NCBI GenBank assembly: GCA_918797485.1
Contig: CAKKNE010000002.1
Span: 3,128,501 to 3,192,500 of the forward strand
Length of the DNA stretch: 64,000 nucleotides
Direction of reading: 5' to 3'
Source of the DNA: Pelagomonas calceolata
Lineage: Eukaryota > Sar > Pelagophyceae > Pelagomonadales > Pelagomonadaceae
The translations under genes were made by a program, and so were the position numbers. Below the pieces are notes generated by a model. That model searched no databases, was not told the origin of the DNA, and saw only the letters and a program-made list of their open reading frames with translations. This document shows, piece after piece, positions 8,057 through 19,697 of the stretch; positions within the stretch are counted from its first letter, which is position 1; every line of letters starts with the position of its first letter.

Positions 8057-11000
8057 ATGCGGCGGGCGGCGGTCCTCGCGGCGTGCGCGGTCGCGGCCAC
8101 CGCGCAGACCGACGACGGCGGCGGCTTCGCGTGCGTCGCCTGCGCGGCCGAGGAGAGCCTCACCGCCTGGTACGTCGCCGTCTCAAACACCGAGTACACC
8201 TGCGACCCGGCGACGTACCCTATCTATGTAAACAAGGACGGAGTCCCGACGACGGCGCACGTCTTCAAGCACCCGGCCTGCAGCTACGAGTACGGCACGC
8301 GCGCCGGGGCCACGGGCGGCGCCATCAGCTGGGTGACGCAGTGGTGCGCCGACGACGGGACCATCTGGGAGGCCTCGGACTGCGCGTGCGAGGCCGCGGG
8401 CGGCGGGGCGTGCGCCGCCCCGGGCTACGACGACGACGACGGCTACGACGACGACGACGACGCCCCCTGCGACTACGACCCCGGGTCCTGCGTCGACGAC
8501 CGGACAACCACGGATGCCTTCGGCGACGGCTGCGCGTGGTACGCTTGTAACCAAGGGGAATGCGGCGACTACGACGACGGCGACTTCGCGGCGCGGGACC
8601 AGTGCTGCGCCTGCGGCGGCGGCACGCTCGCCCCGTCCGCCTCCGACGACGACACGAATAAGCCGTCCGCCTCCGACGACGGCGGCGACGGCTGTGTGCT
8701 CCACGTCGCCGGTCCCGTCGTCACCTCCCCGAGCAACCAGGTCGCCACCGTCGACTCGCTCCAAAACTACGAGCTCGCGTTCACGATGGAGCTGGCGAGC
8801 GACTGGACGCCCAGCCTCGGTACGGGCCATTGGCAGTCCATCCTCCGCATCGGCAATTTGGATTACCAGCGGTTGCCTGGCATCTGGTTTCACGAGACTC
8901 AAAACGCCTTGTACGTGATGCAATCCTACAGCGGCTGCGTGGGGTCCCCGTGGTCTAATAACATCTGCGAGTGGGGCGTGACGACGACGGGCGTCACCTT
9001 TACGGCCGGCGTGACCTACGAGATCAGAGTTGTCGTCGAGAGCAACCAGATGACAGTGTACGTCGACGGCGTCTCCGTCGGCACTGCGTCGGGGCCTGCG
9101 GTCGACACAGTGACGGACGCGGCGGTCTACGTCGGGGATCCGTGGTGGGACTGGGACACCGCCAAAGTGACGCTCTCCGACGTCACGCTCTCCGACGCCG
9201 CGCTCGCCGGCGCCTGCGACGCAAAAAAGTCCTCCGATGGCGGCGGTCTGTGGGTCACGGCCGACGTGGGCACCTACGACGAGATGCAGGCGGCGTGCGA
9301 GCAGGGCGGCGGCCACCTCGTCGTGCCGGCCTCGGAGGACGAGCGCCTGGCCGCGCTCGATGCAGTAAAGGCGTCGGTCCACGGCGACGTCGAGATCTGG
9401 GTCGGCTACACGCTGCCGAGCGGCAGCGACCCCGGGACCATGGCGAACTACGACGGCGAGAGCGGCCTCACCATGGAGGAGGTCGGGTTCTACCTGTGGG
9501 ACTCGAACTGCGGCAAGTGCGGCACGAGCCAGTCGTGGGACCGCTGCGTGCACCACACCACCGTGGCGACGGGCGGCGGCACGCCGGGCTACTACATGGC
9601 CACGTGCTCCGGTCCGCGGCCCGGCGTCTGCCAGCCGGCCGGCCTGTGGGCCGGTTCGCTCGCGCCCGGCTACACGCATCTCCCCATGACCTGCGTGAAC
9701 CACCACAACATCGAGCTCCACGCGGGGAAGACCGTGGCCGAGTGCGCCGCGATTTGCGACGCCAACGCGCTGTGCCTGGCCTTCGAGTACGGCGTTGACT
9801 ACGGCGGGGACGGTGAGTACGAAGCGGGGGACTGCCAGGAGCAGAGCTCGGCGGTTCTGAACGGTTGCGACGGCGCGCACCACAACCTGGACTTGTACGT
9901 CAAGGACCAGTCGTCCTTCCCTCTGGACGATACCACGATCCGCGAGGCCGTCGCGGCGTGGCTCGCGGACGCGACCGCCGCCGAGGCGGCGTACGGCCAC
10001 ATTTCTACGTGGAAGACTGGGGGGGTGACGGACATGGCAGACTTGTTTTGCGCGTCCGAAACTAACGGTAATTGCGCCTCCAGCTCTTCTAGCGATCACG
10101 CGGCGGCCGCGGCGTCCTTCAACGAGGACATCAGCGCGTGGGATACCTCGGGCGTTACCACGATGATCAGGATGTTCTACGAAGCTTCGTCCTTCAACCA
10201 GCCGCTCAGCGGCTGGCAGGTCGACAAGGTCACGCATATGAACTACATGTTCGGCGAGGCTTCGGCCTTTAACCAGGACATCGGTGACTGGGCGGTCGAC
10301 AGTGCCATCAACATGAAGTACATGTTCTACAAAGCCTCGTCGTTTAACCAGGACCTTGGTGATTGGGCGGTCCACAGCGTTACGAGCATGAACAGGATGT
10401 TCCAATCCGCCACTGCATTTAACCAGGACCTCGGCTGGTGCGTGGTCAACAACGCGGACCTGTATAGCGCCTTCTACCTGTCCGCGTGCGAACCCAATTG
10501 GATTGGCGGGCGCACAAGCTGTGGCGTCGTGCGAAAGGACGAAAACGGCGAATGCTCCACCGAAATCCTTACAGACAACTCGATCCACGTGGCGGTCTGG
10601 CGGTGGTTCAGGGACGAATCTGCCACCGAGGCCACGTACGGCCACATTTCCACGTGGAAGACATCAGAAGTGACGGAAATGGATGATTTGTTCATAAACC
10701 AAGGATCCTTCAACGAGGACATCAGCGCATGGGATACCTCGGGCGTTACAATGATGGCCAGGATGTTCTACCAAGCTTCGTCCTTCAACCAGCCGCTCAG
10801 CGGCTGGCAAGTAGACAAGGTCATGAATATGAACCAGATGTTCGGCGGGGCTTCGGCCTTCGACCAGGACCTCGGCTGGTGCGTAGGCGACGACGTGCTC
10901 CAGGTAGGCGCGTTCGACAACGCCCCCTGCGAGGCGACGTCGTGCGGCGTCACGCAAGGCACCTGCAAACCGACGCCCGCGCCGACAGCCTTCGACGGTA

Positions 11001-14000
11001 AGTTCTACGACAGCAACATCAGAACGGCCGTCATCGCGTGGGCCTCAGACGCGACGGCCGCCGAGGCGACGTACGGCCCCATCTCGACGTGGGACACATC
11101 GGGGGTGACGGACATGGAAGGCTTGTTTTGCGCGGTAGATTTAGACGACGACGGCTGGAGCGATTGCCTGGGCTCGGCTGCAGCGTCCTTCAACGAGGAC
11201 ATCAGCGCGTGGGATACCTCGGGCGTTACAATGATGGCCAGGATGTTCTACAAAGCTTCGTCCTTCAACCAGCCGCTCAGCGGATGGCAAGTCGACAAGG
11301 TCACGAATATGAACTTCATGTTCAGCGAAGCCTCCGCCTTTAACCAGGACATCGGTGACTGGGCGCTCGACAGCGTCACGCACATCACGTCCATGTTCGA
11401 AGGCGCCTCGGCCTTTAACCAGGACCTCGGCTGGTGCGTGGGCGACGACGTGAACCTGGGCGACGCGTTCTCCGACACCCCCTGCGAGTCGACGTCGTGC
11501 GGCGTCGTTCAGAATGCTGCGGGCACGTGCGCGCCGACGCCCGCGCCGTCGCCCAGCGCCGCGGCGCCCGACCACCCGCACTGGCGCTGGGGCGCGGCGG
11601 GCCAGAGCTGCGACCAGGCCTGCGCGCCGACGGGCCTCGCGTGCAACGCGCAGCCCATGGCGACCGTCACGACGCTGACGCGGTTCCGGGCGCTCGCCGG
11701 CGCGATCAACTCGCCGACGACCCCCGACGGCATCACGGGCGTGGGCGGCCACACGGCGCCCGACCAGGCCCCGTTCTCCGACATTGGGTCGGGAAACGGC
11801 GAATACGATCAACTCGCCTTCCTGGCGACGGGCACGCCGACCTGCGCCGGCGCGCACAGCAACCGCGCCCGCCTCTGCTACTGCGGCGCCTTTGATGACA
11901 CGAGCATCGTCACGGCGCGCGACGCGTGGCTCGCGGACGCGACCGCCGCCGAGGCGGCCTACGGCCACATCGCGACGTGGGGCACCGGCGGCGTGACGCA
12001 CATGAAGGCATTGTTTTGTGCGAGCGCGGTGGGCGACTGCAACGCGGCCGCGGCGTCCTTCAACGAGGACATCAGCGCGTGGGATACCTCGAGCGTCACG
12101 ACGATGTGGAACATGTTCAGAGGAGCCTCGTCGTTCAACCAAACGCTGGGCGACTGGCAGGTCGACCAGGTCACGGACACGCGCTTCATGTTCGCCGACG
12201 CCGCGGCGTTCAACCGGCCGCTCGGCGACTGGAGCGTGGGCAACGTCGGGGATATGCGCCAGATGTTCAACGGAGCCACGTCGTTCAACCAGCCGCTGAG
12301 CGGCTGGAGCGTCGTCCAGGTCACGAATATGAGGGGCATGTTCCAGGACGCCGCGTCGTTCGACCAGGACCTCGGCGCCTGGAGCGTCGGCGGCGTCACG
12401 AACATGGCGAACATCTTCAACGGCGCCTCGGCCTTCGACCAGGACCTCGGGTGGTGCGTGGCCACGAGCGTGAACAAGAACAACGCCTTCGCCGGCAGCG
12501 CGTGCGCGGCGACGGCGTGCGACGTCGTGGCAAAGGACAATTGCGCTAGCGTCATGGACGACACCACGATCCGCGAGGCCGTCTCAACATATCTCGCCGA
12601 CCAGTCGGCCGCCGACGCGACGTACGGCCCCATCGAGAAGTGGGACACGTCCCGGGTCACGGACATGGCCGGGCTCTTCTGCCGGGACTGTGGAATGGAG
12701 ACGCAGCACTTCAACGCCGACATCCGGGACTGGGACACGTCCGCCGTCACGTCGCTGCGCCAGACGTTCAAGGGCGCCGCGTCGTTCGGCCAGCCGATCG
12801 GCGGCTGGGACGTCTCCCAGGTCACGGACCTGCACGAGACGTTTCGGGGAGCGACGAGCTTTAACACGCCGCTCAACGACTGGGACGTGGCTCAAGTCAC
12901 AACCTTCTACCACACGTTCGCCTGGGCCACGGCTTTTAACATGCAGCTGAACAAGTGGGCGATGGGGAGTGCCACGACGATCGAAGGCATGTTCCGCAAC
13001 ACGAACTACAACCAGAATTTGGGCTGGTGCCTCGAGATTGATCTTGTAGACGTCTTCAAGAACGCCGCGTGCAGTTTGACGGCGTGCGGCGTCGAGCAGG
13101 GCTTCGACGAGGGCGGCCGCTGCAAGCCCCTCGTCACGCCCGCGCCGACGCCGGCCCCGACGCCTTTGCCAACACTCGCGCCCACGGAGTGTTCGGTGCG
13201 GGCGCCGCCCCAGGTCCTCGAGGCGACCTTCAGCCCGGGCGTCGAGGTCATGATCAAGTTCGACGCGCCGACGGACATGTTCTCCAAAAGCGTCGAGGAG
13301 ACCTTCCAGTGCTACGAGGTCCTGGACTTCAATGATAACGACCGGGACTCGACGCCGATGGACTGCTCGTTCATCAGCAGCACGGCGGTGCTGATCGCGG
13401 CGAAGGACGAGGTGAACCGCGCGGGCTGGACCGTCGCGCTGCGGCCGTGCGTCGTCGGGCTCGAGGACGCGAAGGCGTGGGACTGCGACTGCGCGTCGAC
13501 CGAGGACGACATGACCGTCGTGACGATCGAGGTGCCGGACGAGCTCCAGAAGCCCGAGGCGCGGCTCGAGGGCCCGCAGCAGGCGGCGACCTGCGAAATT
13601 TTAAAAATTGACGCGTCGCCGTCGATCGGCGGGCTGGGCAGCGCCTTCACGTCCTACGCCTGGGCGGCGGCGGCGCCGGACGCGTCGGCGGACGCCCAGC
13701 AGGAGCTCGCGGACGAGATCGCGCGGGCGTCGGTGAAAAACTTTCACACCTTGAACTTCCCGACCGGGCTCCTTGCGCTGCTCGGCGGCGACACGCGCGT
13801 CGACGTCACCGTCACCGTGACGGACTGGATGGGCTACGAGGACACGTCCGACGTCTTCAGCGTCGAGCTCCTCGCCGGCGAGCCGCCGACGGTGTCGATC
13901 CCCGGCGATCCAACAAGAACGCTCACGCGCGCCGACGCGCTGGGCGTCGAGGCCGTGGCCATCGCGACGGGCTGCGACGGCCGCCCGGACGTCGACCGCG

Positions 14001-17000
14001 GCGTGGAGTACGCCTGGGATCTCACGACGACGGAGGGCGCGGCGACGGGGCTCGCGTCGGCGTCGCGGAGCCCGAAGAAGTTCAGCCTCGACCCGTACGC
14101 GCTAACCGTGGGAAACTACACCCTGGCGGTGACGGCGACCGACGCCGGCGACGCCGGATCAAAAGCAACCGCGACGGCGTCCACGTCCATTATTGTGGAG
14201 GCCGGCCCCCTCGTGGCCGAGGTCGTCGGCGGCGAGGCGCAGGTCGCCGTCGCGGGCGACACGGTGCGCCTCGACGCGTCGCCGAGCTACGACACGGACG
14301 TGGAGGGGGTTACGGGCGCCGCGGCGGGCCTCGAATTCTCGTGGAGCTTCAACAAAACTGTGTTAGCGGGCGAGGTCGTCGACCTCGCGCTGGTCGGCGA
14401 CGCCGGCTGTGTCAATGAAGAGGGCTGCGAGCTCGTCGTGACGCTGACGGTCACGAAGGACCGCCGCGCGGCGACGGCGGCGGTCGTCCTCGAGCTCCTC
14501 GTGCCGGAGGAGGTCGTGGTCCTGCCCAGGGTCGACGTCGACGCGTCGGCGCACGCGTCGCGCCGCGTCTCGGCCCAGGGCACGGTCAAGCTCCTCGGGA
14601 CGGTGTCGTCCGACGGCGGCGACGGGGCGCTGGCGTCGACCTGGGTCGTCGACGGCGCGCTGGTCGTGTCGGAGGGCTGCGACGACCTGGCTTGCTGGGC
14701 GAACACGGGCGTCGAGGAGGGCGGCGGCGGCGAGTACCGGCACGACCTGGTCGTGGCCCCGGGCGCCCTCGTGGGCGGCGCGACCTACGGCTTCCGGCTC
14801 CTGGCGGCCTTCGCGGGCGCGGACGTCTCGGTCTACGCCGGCGTGACGTTAACAGCGGTGACGCCGCCCGCCGCGGGCCAGTGCGCCGTCGCGCCGCAGG
14901 ACCCCGGCGTGTCGACCTACGTCGCGCTGTCCACCAAATTCGTCGTGTCGACGGCGTCGTGGGTCGCCGCCGCCGAGGACTACCCCCTGGAGTACTCGTT
15001 CCAGGCGACGGCAGGCGGCGTCACGACGACGCTCGCCGTCTTCGGCGACAAGACGACGGTCGCGGACGTCTACCTGTCCGCCGGCGACGTCCAAGTTGTC
15101 GCGATGGCGCGGGACGCGCTGGGGGGCGTGGGCGAGGCGAGCGCGCCCGACATTGTGGAAGTCGCGGAGACGGCGCTCGAGGGCGAGGCTCTGGAGGAGA
15201 AGACCGAGGAGCTGTTGGACGAGGCCTTCGCGCTGGATCGGACGGAGCAGGTGCTCCAGGTCGCCGTGGCCGTCAGCGAGGCGGACGTCGAGACGACGGC
15301 GGCGACGACGGAGATTCTGGTCGACGCCGTTGCGGCCGTCGTCGAGACGCTGGATGCGGACGAGTCGTCGGTCGAGGCCGCGGCCGTCGCCGCCGAGGTC
15401 ACGTCCTCGACGCACCTGACGGCCGCGGCGGCGAACACGTCCCTGAATTCGGTGGGGCAGCTCGCAGCTCTCTCCACCGAAGTGGGCATCACGGGCGTCG
15501 CCGCGGACGGATTGGTGGGGACGCTGTCAAACGTGTTAAGTGTGGAAAACCTCCCGCCGAACGCGACGGCGGCGCTCGGCGAGAGCATCGACGCCATCGG
15601 CGCGGCGTTGGTGTACGACGCGGTGCCGGGGGAGAAGTGGCGCGGCGTCGAGAAGGAGCACGTGGCGCTCGGCGCGCAGTCCGTCAAGGCGAACGCGACG
15701 AACGCGAGTCTGGCGGCGCCGGGCACGAACTCGAGCGTGGCGCTCCAATCAACTAGGAATATCGAGGTCGTCGTGGCGGAGCTCGCGCGCGACCCGCTGG
15801 GCGGCGACTTCGAGGCGACGTCTCGCGTCGTTCGGTTTGGCGCCTTCGCTAATATAGACGGCGAGCGGCGGCGGCTGTCGAGCGGACCAGTCTTCACGGC
15901 TTCTATCGTTGTGGACGCGGGCAACTCCTCTGAGGTCGCACGCGCGTTCGACGAGGGCCAGGTCCTTCACACAAATTTGACGTGCCCGTGCCACTTCGTG
16001 GGTCTCATAAATGCGACGTGCCCCGACGGGAGGAACGTGAGTTTGAGTTGCGACGGGCGGCCGCAGACCGTGGCCGCGGCCTGCGAGGCGGGCACGACGC
16101 AGTGTACCACATCCGAGAATGGTCGATGGGTCTACGACGCCAGTTGTAAGGCGACGCAGTTCGAGAAGCGTACTCTATGTGTATGCGAAGCGTCACCGGA
16201 CGACCCGAAGTACTACTCGACGGCGACGGCCGCGCGCACGCTGATCAGCGTGTACAGCGCCCATTTGACGGACCCGCCCGACTTCCGGAAGGCGAAGTGG
16301 GTGCTTACAACATTGATGGTGCTCTTCGGCTGCTGCGTCCTGATGACGTGTTACGGGCGGCGCCTCGACGCGCGGGACCGGCGCGAACACGAGTTCTCGC
16401 GGAGCCTGGATTCATTGTTTGACGGCCTGGACTCGAGGCTGGGCGGCAAGGGCGTCGGGCGCTTCGACGACCTCGCGCGGCCCTGGAAGAGCCGCGCCGC
16501 GACGGGTTTACGGGTCCAGCACCCCTTCGTCAACTACTACTGTATTTACTCAAAGACGATCCCGCGGGGCTGGCGCGCGTGGGTTTGTGGGTTTGAAGTC
16601 TTGGCGTTCTTATTTGTATTAGCCGTCCAGACGAACCTCGAGTACCCGGAGAGCGCCAAGGATGCGTGTGGCGCGCGCGACATAGAAGACGACTGTCTCC
16701 AACTGAAAAACGTCTTCCGGTTCCGCGTCACGGCCAACCTCAACCGGGGTTTAGAATTCGCTCCAAAGAACATGTGCGCCTGGGACCAGTGCTCCCAGAG
16801 CTGTTTTGCCGTGGAGCCGGGCGACGGCGCGACGTTCGACCCGTCTCATTTGTTACTTATACTGGCCGTCTTCTGGTGCACGATCCCGTTCATCCGCATC
16901 TGTCTGGTGCTCTTCGAGAAATATTTAGTGGCGCCCGTGCCCTACGCCCTGCAATGCTGTCGGAGCGGGACGCGGTCGGCGCGCTGGACGACGTGCATGA

Positions 17001-19688
17001 GTCCCGAAGGCGGACCGGCGCAGCCGGACGCCGAGAAGGGTCTCGCCGTTGATGATGACGACTTCTTGACAGCTTTAGATGACGTCGACGCCGAGTGGGA
17101 CAACGACGAGGACGACGAGTGGGGTAATGATGATGACGACGTGGCGACGCTCATGAATGTGGTGACGAAGGCGGATATAGAAGTGGCGCGGGCGCCGATA
17201 TTGAGACGGTCCCTGTCTCAACACGATAGGGATGTGTTGCGGGAGGAGCAGCGGACGTGGGCCGAGGGCGTCGCGCGTGATTTGAGGCAAGCGAACCTCG
17301 GCGTGATATCACCCGAAGACCTAGCTAAAATCTCGGTGCCGGCGGGCATGAAGGCCGTGCTGAAGAGCGACGTGCTGGCTGCCTTATCCTTCGGCACGGA
17401 CGAGATCGATCGGGCTACGGCGAAAATCCTGGGCGAGCCCGTCGCCGACGCGGTCGTCATGAGGGCGGCGGAGCTCGCCGCGCGCGCGCGCGAAGCTAAA
17501 CAACTGGACGTCAAGGGCGCCAGTGATGCCGCTACGGTATTGCAGTCGCTCTCTCGCGGCTTACTGCGCGACTGGCAGTACACCCCCACAAGAAAAGTCT
17601 TCGTCCAACGCGTCGAGGCGCGCGTCGCCAAACATTTATCAAGAGCAAGAGTGTGGAACGAGAAGCTCCAGTGCGGCCCCCGCCGGAAGACGGCGCGCTT
17701 CGACGCCATGGTGCGGCGCGAGCATCTGAGGCGGACGCGGTTCCACGTCGCCGCCGAGGCCTCGAAGCGCATGAACGAGAAGTTGGAAGCCCCCTTGCGG
17801 CCTCCTAGAGTCTGGCAGTACCTCGGCGCGTGGCTCTTTGTGCTGGGTACCCACGCCTTCTTCGCCTACTACCTCATTACGACGGGCGCGCAGTTCGGCC
17901 TCCAGAAGTCAAAAGTGTGGCTCATCGAGAGCTTTTTCGCGACGGTGACCATGTTCCTGATCGTGAAGCCGCTGTTCGTGGTCTTCTACTATTTGATGGT
18001 GCCGTCGCTCCTCGAGGAGAACATCGCCGAGGCCGCCGAGGCGCGGAAGAGGGGTAGGAGGGCAAGAGCGTTACCCTTCGCGACGGAGCTGCCCACCGGT
18101 GCCACGTATTATGTCTTGAAACGCCGTCCCGAACTCGCCGAAACGCCGGCCGGGAAGATCGTGGCCTCGGAGCAGGAGGCGTCGCAGGGCCCGCACGACG
18201 CCGAGGCCTTCGTGCGCTCTCTCGGAGAGGCTGCACCCGGGCGCCTCACGTCGATTGCTGTGTGGAAATCAACCAGTGCGTCGGGTGCACCCGATAATTC
18301 TTCACTAAGTCATTTCTCGGCGATGACGCTGCCGTGCTGGCTCCGTCGAGCGGTGAGGAACCGGCATCGTCACGCCATCGAGCACGTGTCGCGTCGATGG
18401 CGGTGAGGTCGACGCGGCGATTCAGGACGAACGCGCCGTAAAATTTTGATTTCCACACAGGTCGATTTTAGGCCACGCCCTCGTTTGCCTCGTGGGTACG
18501 TTCCTCCTCTTACACGAGGAGGTCCAGGAGACGATGCTCGAAGAGTTAGTTGCGGCCTTACCCGTCTTCGCGAGTGGCGTGCTGGGCCTCATCCCGACGT
18601 CGCTCATGGAGCGCGACGATGGGGTGGGCGAGATGATGTCGTTAATTGTAGTCGCGATCTGGGTTTTGATCGCCTACGGCCTATTCCTATTAATGCGGAA
18701 TATATACCACGTCTTCCTGGAGGCCGTGGACCCGGAGCAGAAGGCCCACGCGAGTTTGAGGAGGCGTGGGCCCAAGATCCTCGCCCGACTAAAAAGGGCG
18801 GCCTCGAGCTTCCGGCGCCCGAAGTCGCCGCAGGAACCGGACCTCGCCGCTACTGCCGAGGCGGCTAGGAACCAGCTCGCGCTCGTTCCGGTCAAGGCAC
18901 CCCCCGTCAGCGTCGACCGGCCGCTTGTTGAGCTTTCACCGGAGGGAGTTGCCGCGTGGCTGTTCCTGCAAGAGCTGCCCGGAGATCCCGCGGACGTGGA
19001 CGCGCTAGGCGAACGCGTGCGCGAGCGAGGCATTCCCGGTGCTGAGTTTGCGCGATTGGACGCGGATGAACTGAAGATCATGGGCGTCACGACGCTCGGT
19101 TTGCGCAAGGCGATCCTGCGGCGCACCCGTGAGGACGCTGCCGCCCAGCGCGCCGCTGCGCAAGCGCTCGTGCGCGTGGGTGCTTCAAGAGGAGCTGCCG
19201 TGACCTCGGAGAGCTCTGCCTCCAGGGCCGCAAGCACCGAGCCTGGACGGCAGCTCGTCACGCGCGACGCCCTCGCCCCGCGCACTGAGGAGGCGGAAGT
19301 CGATGCCTACGCCGAAGCCGTCAAGAAACGCAGGGCCGCTCTGCGGGCGATCTTCGACCGCGTCGACTACAACCACGACGGGCAAGTGTCTCGAATCGAG
19401 GCCATCAAGGCGCTGCGGAAGGACGACGAGTTCGCGCGGATGCTCGGCTTTGCGCACCATACGCGCGTCCGCCAGGAGGACGGCACGCGCGACAAGTTGA
19501 TGCTCGCCTTCGGCGCGCTCGACGAGAACGAGGACAAGATGCTGTCGTTCGAGGAGTTCCGGCACGCGTCCCTGGTCGCGTTGAGCTCGGTGATGCCGTC
19601 GCCTCCATCTGAGTCGGGCATGGCGCTTGGGGTGCCTCCGACCCCGCCGGTGCAGATGGGCTCGGGGGACGTGAATGCAAAATTGTAA
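8057..19688 (+). CDS. Giant secreted/membrane protein: lectin-like, DUF285 arrays, PKD/REJ-like, multi-TM, SAM, EF-hands
   Basis: Exons 8057-18249 and 18461-19688, 3806 aa. A signal peptide (MRRAAVLAACAVAATAQ) is followed by a LamG/concanavalin-like region (about 214-378), a C-type-lectin-like region (394-525), a PAN/apple-like module (540-614), five DUF285/BspA repeat blocks (623-1678), and a PKD/REJ-like stretch (1710-2570). Then comes a Cys-rich juxtamembrane segment with CPCHF and CVC motifs. Hydrophobic segments lie near 2745, 2840, 2931, 3253, 3288, 3399 and 3458, then a SAM domain (3554-3621, ending LGLRKAILRRTRE) and two EF-hands (DYNHDGQVSRIE and DENEDKMLSFEE). The architecture suggests a polycystin-1/REJ-like surface receptor or channel component; that is inference, and no PLAT domain was seen. 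Splicing out 18250-18460 joins GRLT to SILGHALVCLVGTF, making one further membrane segment. Confidence 0.82.
10115..12450 (+). repeat. DNA-level tandem repeats encoding DUF285/BspA modules
   Basis: Five blocks each begin with a sequence like DTTIREAVAAWLAD...TYGHISTW and end with DLGWCV. Inside them, a stretch encoding FNEDISAWDTSGVT recurs almost identically near 10115, 10706, 11186 and 12056. The first three copies continue with nearly the same DNA through SSFNQPLSGWQVDKV. Such nucleotide identity between repeats of one gene points to recent unequal crossing-over or conversion rather than selection on protein alone. Confidence 0.85.
18258..18460 (-). mobile_element. Introner-like element, copy A (acts as intron 18250-18460)
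   Basis: A 203-base element with 15-base terminal inverted repeats: left CTGTGTGGAAATCAA, right TTGATTTCCACACAG. It is flanked by a target duplication, GTCGATTG at 18250-18257 and GTCGATTT at 18461-18468 (7 of 8 identical). Removing 18250-18460 as a GT-AG intron (211 bases) restores the frame exactly. The donor GT comes from the left duplicate and the acceptor CACAG from the element. Internally it matches the copies at 30698 and 43303 in reverse complement, including a core with CGCCATCGACGCGA and TGCCGGTTCCTC. Annotated on the minus strand to show orientation relative to those copies. Confidence 0.92.
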
Positions 19689-19697
19689 CAAGTTAAC

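Noticed and set aside
8183-10645. 820-codon open frame on the minus strand
   Set aside because: Lies antisense to the signal-peptide, lectin and DUF285 coding region of the giant gene; its Val/Arg/Gly-rich sequence mirrors the repeats on the other strand. GC-rich third positions keep such shadow frames open.
18246-18458. Shared small reading frame (MWKSKFYGAF...) in introner copies A and C
   Set aside because: Present because the two elements are homologous; it begins within the terminal repeat, is not preserved in copy B and has no domain. Treated as a by-product of repeat similarity, not a transposase.
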